Source: Dehalococcoidia bacterium (GTDB lineage: Bacteria; Chloroflexota; Dehalococcoidia; GIF9; AB-539-J10). From it: a stretch of DNA of 7,994 nt. The notes under the pieces are model-generated. The model was given only the letters and a program-made list of their open reading frames with translations, had not been told where the DNA came from and ran no database searches. A program made the position numbers and the translations under genes. This document shows positions 1-6,046 of the stretch, piece after piece (within the stretch, counting starts at the first letter, position 1; every line of letters starts with the position of its first letter). Location of the stretch: NCBI GenBank assembly GCA_030603265.1, contig JAUVYD010000060.1:1-7994 (forward strand), written 5' to 3'.

Positions 1-1
1 G

Positions 2-637
2 CGTGGTTGGGAGGAGACGGACGAGATGTATACGGGCGTGGTTGTCAACAGCGATGCAAGCGCCACATGGGAATACGGCGCCCGAACGCACCGCTGGACC
101 CTTCAGCCTTTCATCGGCACGATTGCCACTGCCCCGGAGTATGAGGTGCTCTCCACGCTACCCACGAACTTCGGAAGTATCATGGCTTCCGGTGGGAACC
201 TCGATTGCAATGCGATTTGCCCCGGGTCGACTGTCTATCTGCAGTCGGTCAACCCGGGAGGTCTCCTCTTTGTCGGAGACCTGCATGCCTCACAGGGAGA
301 TGGTGAGATCTGCGGAGTTGCCAACGAGGTTGCGGGTCGCGTGACGCTTGTGTGCGATGTCATCAAGGGAAAGCGACTTCGCAACGTCCGCGTTGAGACC
401 AGGGATGCGCTTGTCTCCCTCTATTCCTTCCGCCCCATGGAAGAAGCGTTCCGCCAGGCTTCCCGGGACCTCATCCTTTGGCTGGAAGAGGACTACGGAT
501 TCTCCCGGAGAGAAGCGTATCTCCTCATGAGCGTTTGTCCCGAGTTCCGGTTGAGGACGTACCAGATGTGTGCGGGACTGGGGCGCCTGATGACGACAGT
601 CGGCGCCGAGTTCCCGAAGCATCTCCTCAAGTCCTGA
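2..637 (+). CDS. Acetamidase/formamidase family protein, C-terminal part (5' end outside window)
   Basis: Partial gene: the frame is open to the left edge (codons from position 2) and ends at TGA 635-637, leaving 211 visible residues. The ATG at 26 is probably internal, because full-length family members are about 300 residues or more and the visible part starts mid-domain. Family signatures are GGNLD (56-60, counted from the position-26 ATG) followed by GDLHASQGDGE (84-94), the Asp/His/Glu-rich segment typical of FmdA/AmdA amidases and probably involved in metal binding. A C-terminal helical region follows, with a REAYLLMS-like stretch that is also conserved. Known members hydrolyse formamide, acetamide or other short amides to ammonia and the acid in the cytoplasm; the substrate here cannot be told. 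It converges on the FKBP lipoprotein gene with 38 bp between stops. Family assignment is firm, substrate open. Confidence 0.85.
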   Translation, partial: RGWEETDEMYTGVVVNSDASATWEYGARTHRWTLQPFIGTIATAPEYEVLSTLPTNFGSIMASGGNLDCNAICPGSTVYLQSVNPGGLLFVGDLHASQGDGEICGVANEVAGRVTLVCDVIKGKRLRNVRVETRDALVSLYSFRPMEEAFRQASRDLILWLEEDYGFSRREAYLLMSVCPEFRLRTYQMCAGLGRLMTTVGAEFPKHLLKS

Positions 638-641
638 CGTA

Positions 642-665
642 GCTCCTGTCCCCGGGACGGAGAGC
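642..665. terminator. Possible bidirectional hairpin between convergent genes
   Basis: An imperfect inverted repeat: GCTC at 642-645 pairs with GAGC at 662-665, and CTGTCC at 646-651 pairs with GGACGG at 655-660 (one G-T pair), with a bulged A at 661 and a three-base loop. It lies in the 38-bp gap between two convergent stop codons, where a shared terminator would be expected. No U-tract follows on either side, so it does not meet the usual intrinsic-terminator pattern. Confidence 0.3.
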
Positions 666-675
666 CGAAGGCGAG

Positions 676-1182
676 TCAGTCTTTCCGCGCGACTTCCACA
701 AGCTCCACGTGGAAGACCAGCGTCTCCCCTGCGAGCGGCCGGTTGGCGTCCACCACAACCTCGGTATCAGTCACCTCTGTGATAAGTCCCCTGATGGTCG
801 CACTTCCTCCGCTGAATGTCACCACCGCGCCCGGATACAGTTCCATCTCCGGGGGGAAGTCTCCCGGCGGCAGGTGGAATACAAGTTCCTCCCGGTGCGG
901 GCCATAGGCCTCTTCCGGAGGAACCGTAAACGTCGTGCTTTCGCCGGGCTTCATTCCCACAATCGGGTTCTCGAACGCGGCGATGACGTGACCCGCGCCA
1001 ATCGTGAACTGCAGAGGGTCAGTTTCGTGAGACGAGTCAAACACAGTACCATCCTGGAGTTCGCCGACGTATGTCACGTGTACAGTGTCTCCGGTCTCTG
1101 CAATCGGTGGCGCGCATCCTGCCACACTCAGCAGCAGTATCGCCGCGGACGCGCCGATTACGACAGTCTTCTTGTTATCCAA
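676..1182 (-). CDS. Lipoprotein FKBP-type peptidyl-prolyl cis-trans isomerase, SlyD-like
   Basis: A 168-residue protein expected to catalyse prolyl cis-trans isomerisation, and perhaps chaperoning, outside the cytoplasmic membrane. Residues 1-22 form a lipoprotein signal: KK at 4-5, a hydrophobic core, and lipobox VAGC with the lipidated cysteine at 23. Mature position +2 is Ala, not Asp. Residues about 31-92 are the first part of the FKBP domain (VHVTYVG, DGTVFDSS at 44-51, VIAAFENPIVGM at 66-77, then the PPEEAYG segment). Residues about 95-145 match the insert-in-flap domain of SlyD, and the fold closes with a segment containing NRPLAGETLVFHVELVEV, the SlyD hallmark ending. The histidine-rich metal-binding tail of E. 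coli SlyD is absent; the protein stops at ARKD. The start is TTG, chosen because an excellent Shine-Dalgarno lies 7 nt upstream and no nearer ATG would keep the signal peptide. Confidence 0.92.
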   Translation of the reverse strand: MDNKKTVVIGASAAILLLSVAGCAPPIAETGDTVHVTYVGELQDGTVFDSSHETDPLQFTIGAGHVIAAFENPIVGMKPGESTTFTVPPEEAYGPHREELVFHLPPGDFPPEMELYPGAVVTFSGGSATIRGLITEVTDTEVVVDANRPLAGETLVFHVELVEVARKD

Positions 1183-1189
1183 AAGGGCA

Positions 1190-1198
1190 CTCCTTCCT
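1190..1198 (-). promoter_or_regulatory. Ribosome binding site of the FKBP lipoprotein gene
   Basis: On the minus strand AGGAAGGAG reads from 1198 to 1190, 7 nt before the TTG at 1182-1180. This strong Shine-Dalgarno supports the non-ATG start. Confidence 0.75.
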
Positions 1199-1215
1199 GG
1201 TAGCGGTACTGATGA

Positions 1216-1224
1216 ATTCTATCA
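1216..1224 (-). promoter_or_regulatory. Candidate extended -10 promoter for the FKBP lipoprotein gene
   Basis: The minus strand carries TG-A-TAGAAT (1224 to 1216): an extended TGn element plus a -10 hexamer matching 5 of 6 consensus positions. A weak -35 candidate, CTGAGC, lies 18 bp further upstream. The predicted start of transcription near 1209 would give a short leader of about 27 nt carrying the Shine-Dalgarno. This is prediction by eye only. Confidence 0.4.
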
Positions 1225-1234
1225 CCGATGCCGT

Positions 1235-1262
1235 TTGCCGCTCAGGCGGCGTGTGCTAACAT
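1235..1262 (+). promoter_or_regulatory. Candidate promoter for purL-purQ
   Basis: TTGCCG (1235-1240) and TAACAT (1257-1262), 16 bp apart, each match 4 of 6 sigma-70 consensus positions, and a TG precedes the -10 by one base. If used, the transcript would begin near 1269 and carry a leader of about 128 nt before purL. The -35 overlaps a small GC-rich hairpin (1237-1241 pairing with 1246-1250). The rest of 1263-1396 holds no recognised riboswitch, only the possible short ORF listed separately. Confidence 0.28.
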
Positions 1263-1292
1263 GAGCGTGGCCGTCGTGCCTGTGTATCCAGC

Positions 1293-1397
1293 ATGTTGTG
1301 GGTTCCCGTGGTTCAGCAGTCTCCAGATGGCACTCTTATGATTGAGCACGGCGAACCGTCTCTGGACGACTACAGCGGCTTTCTTATGGAAGGCTAA
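1293..1397 (+). CDS. Possible 34-residue leader ORF overlapping the purL start
   Basis: A short open frame from ATG 1293 to TAA 1395-1397 shares its last base with the purL ATG (TAATG), the arrangement seen in translationally coupled pairs. The predicted peptide begins MLWVPVVQQ and ends DDYSGFLMEG; it is acidic towards the C-terminus and I do not recognise it. No clear Shine-Dalgarno precedes ATG 1293; ATG 1338 is a shorter alternative. Its last codons contain the GGAAGG that serves purL. It could be a real small protein, a coupling or leader ORF, or simply the open end of an untranslated leader. The evidence is only position and the stop/start overlap. Confidence 0.3.
   Translation: MLWVPVVQQSPDGTLMIEHGEPSLDDYSGFLMEG
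1388..1393 (+). promoter_or_regulatory. Ribosome binding site of purL
   Basis: GGAAGG ends only 3 nt before the ATG at 1397, closer than usual. The tight spacing suggests purL initiation may partly depend on ribosomes ending at the overlapping TAA (1395-1397). Confidence 0.45.
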
Positions 1398-4255
1398 TGG
1401 CACACCGAATAGAAGTTGGACTCCGTCCGGGCCTTGCCGATCCACGTGAAGACGCGGTGGCGGCAGGCATACGGGACCTGGGCATAGGCACGATTGACTG
1501 CGTGCGAGTGGCTGATGTCTACTGGCTTGACGCCGAGCTCTCGCCGGTTCAGCTTGACGCGCTGTGCAGCCGCCTCCTCTCCGACCCGGTTTCACAGCAG
1601 TGCCGATATGACGGCGGCCACGTTCGTGGTGCCGAGCCTTTTCTCCATGCGCTGGAAGTCACCTACAACAGGGGAGTCACTGATCCCCTCGAGTACACCA
1701 TTCTGAAGGGAATCACTGACCTCGGTATAAGCAAGGTTGGCAGGGCGCGCAGCGGAGTGCGCTACGTACTGTACGGCCACGCTGAGCCGGGAGAGCTCGA
1801 TCTCATCACCACTCGCCTGCTCCTGAATCCGATAGTGCACCATGTCGTGCAACAGGGCGAGGATATCTTCCCCATCGAACCCAGGTATGAGTTCGTCCTG
1901 CGCCATATTCCCATGCGCGGCCTCGGCGCAACGCAACTGATGGACCTGGCGGCTCCGTTCGGGTTCTTCCCGTCTGAGATCGAGGCGATACAGAGTCATT
2001 TCACTGCCCTGGGCCGTGAACCCACCGACATAGAATTGGAGACATTGGCACAGACGTGGTCGGAGCACTGCGTACATAAGACTTTCAAGGCCCGCATCCA
2101 TGTCGATGGCGAAACCATCGACGACCTCCTGCACAGCACCATCATGAAGGCGACTAATGCTCTCAACAAGGAGTGGTGTCTGTCGGTCTTCAAGGACAAT
2201 GCAGGGGTCATCGATTTCGACGGGCTGCACGCGATATGCTTCAAGGTTGAGACACACAATCATCCGTCGGCTGTGGAGCCCTATGGTGGGGCGGCAACAG
2301 GCCTTGGTGGTGTCGTCCGCGACGTTCTCGGGACGGGGCTTGGAGCGCGCCCTATACTCAACACCGATGTGTTCTGCTTTGCCCCACCCGAAACGGACTA
2401 CAAGTCGCTGCCGCCCGGCATCCTTCATCCGCGCCGCGTGTTCAAGGGCGTGAGAGCGGGCGTCGCTGACTACGGCAACCGCCTTGGTATTCCGACCCTC
2501 AACGGTGCGATTCGCTTCGACGAGAGGTATCTGGGCAACCCGCTGGTCTTCTGTGGTACTGCAGGCATCATGCCAGGCTGGGCGGCGCAGCAGGGCCTGC
2601 AGCAACCCGGCGACCTTGTTGTGCTTGTTGGAGGCAAGACCGGTCGAGATGGTATCCATGGTGTGACCTTCGCCTCCGAGAAACTGGACGAGCAGTCTGC
2701 ATCCAGGTCGCGGAGTGCCGTGCAGATTGGCAATCCTATTGTAGAGAAGAAGATGATTGACGTGTTGGTGCAGGCGAGGGACCGTCATCTCTATCGTCGC
2801 ACTACTGACTGTGGAGGCGGTGGTCTCTCCTCGGCTGTCGGAGAGATGGGGGCCGACACCGGAGTCCGTGTCCACCTTGACCGGGTGCCCTTGAAGTACT
2901 CCGGGCTGTCCTACGACGAGATATGGATCTCCGAGTCACAGGAGAGGATGATTCTGGCTGTTCCCCCGGAGTGTGTCTCCGAGCTGTTGCAGCTCTGTGA
3001 GAGCGAGACAGTAGAGGCCACTGTGATTGGCGAGTTCGCGGACAATCGCCACCTCGAGTTGTTCTACGATGGCGTCCCTGTGGGAGATCTACGGATGGAC
3101 TTCCTGCACGATGGGCGTCCCCAGTTGGAGCTGACAGCTACAAGGCCCGCTCCACGCGCGCCTCAAGCGGATCCGGATGCGGCGTCGTCCCTCGGGGAGG
3201 CCCTGGAGGCAATTCTCTCCTCGCTGAACGTGTGTAGCAAGGAATGGGTTATCCGCCAGTACGACCACGAAGTCCAGGGAAGCAGTGTGCTCAAGCCACT
3301 CGTGGGCGTAGATGCCGATGGTCCCGGAGACGCAGCTGTCATCCGGCCGCTCCTGGATTCCGACCGTGGTGTGGCTGTATCAAATGGCATCAACACGTTG
3401 TTCGGAGATACAGACGCCTACTGGATGGCAGCGTCGGCAATCGACGAGGCCCTCCGGCAGATAGTGGCCGTGGGCGGAACCCTCGATAGAGTCGCGCTTC
3501 TGGACAACTTCTGTTGGGGGCGCGTGAGCGAGCCCGAGAGCCTCTGGGCTCTTGTGCAGGCCTGCAGGGCTTGTCATGACATGTCACTCGCTTTCGATGC
3601 CCCTTTCATCTCCGGCAAGGACAGCCTCAACAACTTCGCCGAGATAGAGGGTCAGAGCATCTCCATTCCGCACACTCTCCTTGTGTCCGCGATCGCGGTT
3701 GTGCCCGATGTGCGGACGCTCGTGTCGATGGATCTCAAGAGCCATGGAGATCTCCTCTTCGTTGTTGGCAACACCTACAGCGAGCTGGCAGGTTCTGAGT
3801 ATTGCGAGTACCTTGGAGCGTCCGGCAGGGACATTCCTCGTGTCCGGCCGGATATGGCCAGGCAGCTGATGCTGGCTCTCTCGCGTGCAATCACTGCAGG
3901 CCACGTGAAGGCGTGTCACGATCTCAGCGAAGGCGGCCTTGGCGTTGCGGCTGCCGAGATGGCATTCGCCGGGCATCTCGGAGCGAGCATCCGCCTGGCG
4001 GACGTGCCGATGGGGGAACCCGTTTCGCGCGATGACATAATCTTGTTTTCGGAATCCAACAGCCGGTTCCTGGTGGAGGTGCCCGCAGAGCGCGCTGCCG
4101 ATTTCAGCCGGTTGTTTGACGGACTACCGTGTCAGAACGTCGGGTCGGTAGAACAGGGAAAGGCTCTCCAGGTGATTGGCCTTGACGGCAACGTGACACT
4201 TGACTGCGGGATCGAGGACTTGAGGGCCGCATGGAAACGTCCTCTCGACTGGTAG
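1397..4255 (+). CDS. purL: Phosphoribosylformylglycinamidine synthase, PurS-PurS-PurL fusion
   Basis: Synthetase subunit of FGAM synthase (fourth step of IMP synthesis): FGAR, ATP and ammonia from glutamine give FGAM in the cytoplasm. The 952 residues are about 200 more than a small stand-alone PurL and about 350 fewer than the large single-chain enzyme. Residues about 3-72 and 84-160 are two similar PurS-like modules (see separate entry). A linker leads to TWSEHCVHKTFK (220-231), holding the conserved SEHC-x-HK active-site motif. Then follow ETHNHP (285-290), the glycine loop YGGAATGLGG (296-305), GKTGRDGIHG (413-422) and DCGGGGLSSA (471-480). The second half has ISGKDSLNN (738-746) and HDLSEGGLGV (841-850), as expected of the duplicated ATP-binding PurM-like folds. 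No glutaminase domain is fused; purQ supplies it 5 nt downstream. ATG 1397 gives a complete first PurS-like module. Confidence 0.97.
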   Translation: MAHRIEVGLRPGLADPREDAVAAGIRDLGIGTIDCVRVADVYWLDAELSPVQLDALCSRLLSDPVSQQCRYDGGHVRGAEPFLHALEVTYNRGVTDPLEYTILKGITDLGISKVGRARSGVRYVLYGHAEPGELDLITTRLLLNPIVHHVVQQGEDIFPIEPRYEFVLRHIPMRGLGATQLMDLAAPFGFFPSEIEAIQSHFTALGREPTDIELETLAQTWSEHCVHKTFKARIHVDGETIDDLLHSTIMKATNALNKEWCLSVFKDNAGVIDFDGLHAICFKVETHNHPSAVEPYGGAATGLGGVVRDVLGTGLGARPILNTDVFCFAPPETDYKSLPPGILHPRRVFKGVRAGVADYGNRLGIPTLNGAIRFDERYLGNPLVFCGTAGIMPGWAAQQGLQQPGDLVVLVGGKTGRDGIHGVTFASEKLDEQSASRSRSAVQIGNPIVEKKMIDVLVQARDRHLYRRTTDCGGGGLSSAVGEMGADTGVRVHLDRVPLKYSGLSYDEIWISESQERMILAVPPECVSELLQLCESETVEATVIGEFADNRHLELFYDGVPVGDLRMDFLHDGRPQLELTATRPAPRAPQADPDAASSLGEALEAILSSLNVCSKEWVIRQYDHEVQGSSVLKPLVGVDADGPGDAAVIRPLLDSDRGVAVSNGINTLFGDTDAYWMAASAIDEALRQIVAVGGTLDRVALLDNFCWGRVSEPESLWALVQACRACHDMSLAFDAPFISGKDSLNNFAEIEGQSISIPHTLLVSAIAVVPDVRTLVSMDLKSHGDLLFVVGNTYSELAGSEYCEYLGASGRDIPRVRPDMARQLMLALSRAITAGHVKACHDLSEGGLGVAAAEMAFAGHLGASIRLADVPMGEPVSRDDIILFSESNSRFLVEVPAERAADFSRLFDGLPCQNVGSVEQGKALQVIGLDGNVTLDCGIEDLRAAWKRPLDW
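1403..1876 (+). repeat. Tandem PurS-like modules encoded at the 5' end of purL
   Basis: Protein-level duplication inside purL. Module 1 (residues about 3-72, bases 1403-1612) and module 2 (residues about 84-160, bases 1646-1876) align along their length: both have H-x-x-EV near the start, G-x-x-DP at the first turn, GI-x-DLGI after the first helix, and LD followed by RLL-x-[DN]P in the second helix. The pattern matches stand-alone PurS (about 80 residues), which acts as a dimer. DNA identity between the copies is low, so the duplication is old. Confidence 0.75.
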
Positions 4256-4260
4256 GTTCA

Positions 4261-5028
4261 ATGGAGACACCACGCGCACTCGTATTGAAGGCACCCGGCA
4301 CCAACTGTGACCTTGAGACCGCGTTCGCGCTGGAACTTGCGGGCGCCTCGACGGACCTCGTTCACGTTGGGCGTCTGGTCGAGCGCGCTGTCTCTCTGCG
4401 GGACTACCAGATTTTCGTCGTGCCGGGAGGGTTCAGCTATGGTGACGACCTCGGCTCTGGAAAGGTCTTTGCGAACGAAATCGAGTTGAGGCTGCACGAC
4501 GAGTTGGCGGCTTTCGTGGACCGTGGCGGGCTGGTGCTCGGAATCTGCAACGGCTTTCAGATCCTCGTCAGGGCCGGGCTGTTGCCGCGTCCTTCGGCAG
4601 GGCAACGTGTCAGCCTGCTGCCCAATGAATCCGGTCGCTTCGAGTGTCGCTGGGTGCACATGCGGGTCGTTGACGGCAATCCGTGCATCTTCACCCGGGG
4701 CATAGAGCATCTCGAGCTAGCTGTGGCACATGGCGAGGGCAGACTGTTGGTGCCCCCCGATGTCGAAGGCGACATCATTCCCGTTCTCCACTACACAGAC
4801 CCCGGGGGGCGACGTGCGGGCTATCCGCACAACCCTAACGGGTCATACATGGATATCGCCGGGCTAACGGACCCCTCGGGCCGCATACTGGGACTGATGC
4901 CACATCCGGAGCGATTCGTGCGTTCGTTGCAGCATCCCGGGTGGACGGCGTCGGTGGAAGCCAGTGGTGACGGACAAGGGTTGGCGGTTTTCCTGAATGC
5001 GGTGCGCTACGCCCGCAGACTCGCCTAG
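4261..5028 (+). CDS. purQ: Phosphoribosylformylglycinamidine synthase, glutaminase subunit PurQ
   Basis: Class I glutamine amidotransferase that hydrolyses glutamine and passes ammonia to PurL. From ATG 4261 the protein has 255 residues, somewhat longer than the roughly 227-residue Bacillus enzyme. APGTNCD (11-17) is the N-terminal family signature, followed by VPGGFSYGDDLGSG (54-67), the nucleophile elbow GICNGFQ with Cys96, and MPHPERF with His215 and Glu217 completing the triad. Start choice: ATG 4261 lies 5 nt past the purL stop and puts the first strand (RALVLKAPG) right at the N-terminus, as in homologues. An in-frame ATG at 4231 overlaps purL by 25 nt and has a slightly better GAGGG ahead of it, so a 265-residue form is possible. 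purL and purQ are almost certainly co-transcribed. Confidence 0.97.
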   Translation: METPRALVLKAPGTNCDLETAFALELAGASTDLVHVGRLVERAVSLRDYQIFVVPGGFSYGDDLGSGKVFANEIELRLHDELAAFVDRGGLVLGICNGFQILVRAGLLPRPSAGQRVSLLPNESGRFECRWVHMRVVDGNPCIFTRGIEHLELAVAHGEGRLLVPPDVEGDIIPVLHYTDPGGRRAGYPHNPNGSYMDIAGLTDPSGRILGLMPHPERFVRSLQHPGWTASVEASGDGQGLAVFLNAVRYARRLA

Positions 5029-5040
5029 CCTGTGAAGCGG

Positions 5041-6033
5041 CTACACTCTGCTGATGTCGACCAGGCGGTCGTAGTCAATGAGTCCGCTCTCCGCAGTGTT
5101 CGCGACGTTGATTCCGGCCTCGGCTGCCGCCGCTACCGGGTTGAGCCCGCCGAGGAGCACCATGCCGACGCGATTCAGTCCCACCTCGATCTGGCAGACG
5201 GGCTCGCTGGTGTTGCCCAGGACGTAGACAGCGTTCATGCCCGCGGACTTGAGTTCCGCGATGCGCTGCTCAACAAGCGCGCGGGAGGGGGCGAGTATCT
5301 CTCTGAAGTTCGCCAGAATCCTGCCCGAGCCCTCCTCGGCGGCTTCTCGTACGGTAGTCATTCGCGCCCGTATGTACTGCTCCGAGGGGTCGAGGGAGGT
5401 GCCGTCATAGCGGATAATGGCAACGAAGCGTCGGGCCTTGTGCCCCCTGATTTCCAGCACTCCACCGAAGCGCGACTCAATTGGGACTGAGGATTTCAAC
5501 AACACCCCGTTGACTACGACGCTACACACGGTGGCCAGCCCTACCTTCCCGCGCGGCACGACAGACCCGCCAAGTTTCTCGCCCTCGTTCGCCACCGCCA
5601 CAAGCCTGCTCACACAGTATCCGCTGTTGAAGGCGATGCGCATAGCCTGGAGGGCATCGGCGAAGTCCTCGACGCGGAACAGGGATGTGTTGATTGGCAC
5701 CAGACCGGCCTTTCGGGTGGGGTCGAATGTTGTCTTGAATGCCAGCAGTTGCAGCTTCTCGATGATAAACCCAACCTGCTCCGGGGCCATGGCGAGCCGT
5801 AACTCCTCCAGGCCATCCGCAGTTATGGCGCGACCATCGCGGCCGGACGGCTCCGTGTAGCCGCGCTCGTCTGTCATGCGCAGGTGATAGCGCACCGCGC
5901 GTTCGCTGAGGAACACGCCGTGTCTTTCAAGGTCACGCGAAATGGACAGTGAGCCGAGAGCCCCGGAGGATTCGGACAGGACTTTCAGAATGGCGACTGT
6001 CTTGCGCTCGGTATCTTTGTCCAGGCTTTGCAT
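5041..6033 (-). CDS. NrpR-like transcriptional regulator (winged helix plus NrpR/DUF128 effector domain)
   Basis: A 330-residue predicted DNA-binding regulator. Residues about 8-78 form a winged helix of the kind found at the N-terminus of NrpR; SERAVRYHLR (43-52) is the likely recognition helix and a short wing follows (GRDGRAITADGLEEL). Residues about 90-326 match a single NrpR regulatory domain (DUF128), including VPRGKVGLATVCS near 159-171 and the C-terminal GMVLLGGLNPVAAAAEAGI segment at 290-308. In methanogens NrpR represses nitrogen fixation and glutamine synthetase genes and releases DNA on binding 2-oxoglutarate; the ligand and targets here are unknown. It is the last gene of the purF-pdxT operon, 12 nt after pdxT. 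The ATG at 6033 has AAAGGG 7 nt upstream, overlapping the pdxT stop, which suggests coupling. Assignment is from remembered family patterns, not a search. Confidence 0.85.
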   Translation of the reverse strand: MQSLDKDTERKTVAILKVLSESSGALGSLSISRDLERHGVFLSERAVRYHLRMTDERGYTEPSGRDGRAITADGLEELRLAMAPEQVGFIIEKLQLLAFKTTFDPTRKAGLVPINTSLFRVEDFADALQAMRIAFNSGYCVSRLVAVANEGEKLGGSVVPRGKVGLATVCSVVVNGVLLKSSVPIESRFGGVLEIRGHKARRFVAIIRYDGTSLDPSEQYIRARMTTVREAAEEGSGRILANFREILAPSRALVEQRIAELKSAGMNAVYVLGNTSEPVCQIEVGLNRVGMVLLGGLNPVAAAAEAGINVANTAESGLIDYDRLVDISRV

Positions 6034-6040
6034 CTGCCAG

Positions 6041-6046
6041 CCCTTT
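6041..6046 (-). promoter_or_regulatory. Ribosome binding site of the NrpR-like gene
   Basis: AAAGGG on the minus strand begins inside the pdxT stop (TGAAAGGG, 6048 to 6041) and sits 7 nt before ATG 6033. This supports co-translation with pdxT and the chosen start. Confidence 0.6.

Noticed and set aside
709..1203. A 164-codon plus-strand frame opposite the FKBP lipoprotein gene
   Set aside because: The minus strand encodes a complete signal peptide and FKBP domain with a strong ribosome binding site, so the plus frame is a shadow.
1183..1396. A purine-type riboswitch or an NrpR operator in the purL leader
   Set aside because: No conserved purine-riboswitch core or GGAA-N6-TTCC palindrome is visible. 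Only weak hairpins occur, for example 1237-1250.
1592..2875. A 427-codon open frame on the minus strand opposite purL
   Set aside because: It lies wholly within purL, whose protein shows continuous family motifs. The antisense translation has no recognisable domain, and long antisense frames are common opposite GC-rich genes.
3584..3976. A 130-codon minus-strand frame opposite the 3' half of purL
   Set aside because: It overlaps conserved PurL motifs such as ISGKDSLNN and HDLSEGGLGV on the sense strand, and the antisense product resembles nothing known.
5032..5490. A plus-strand frame immediately after purQ that could look like a third gene of that operon
   Set aside because: It is antisense to the conserved C-terminal part of the NrpR-like gene, which has a good ribosome binding site and family pattern. 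The plus-strand translation is unconvincing.
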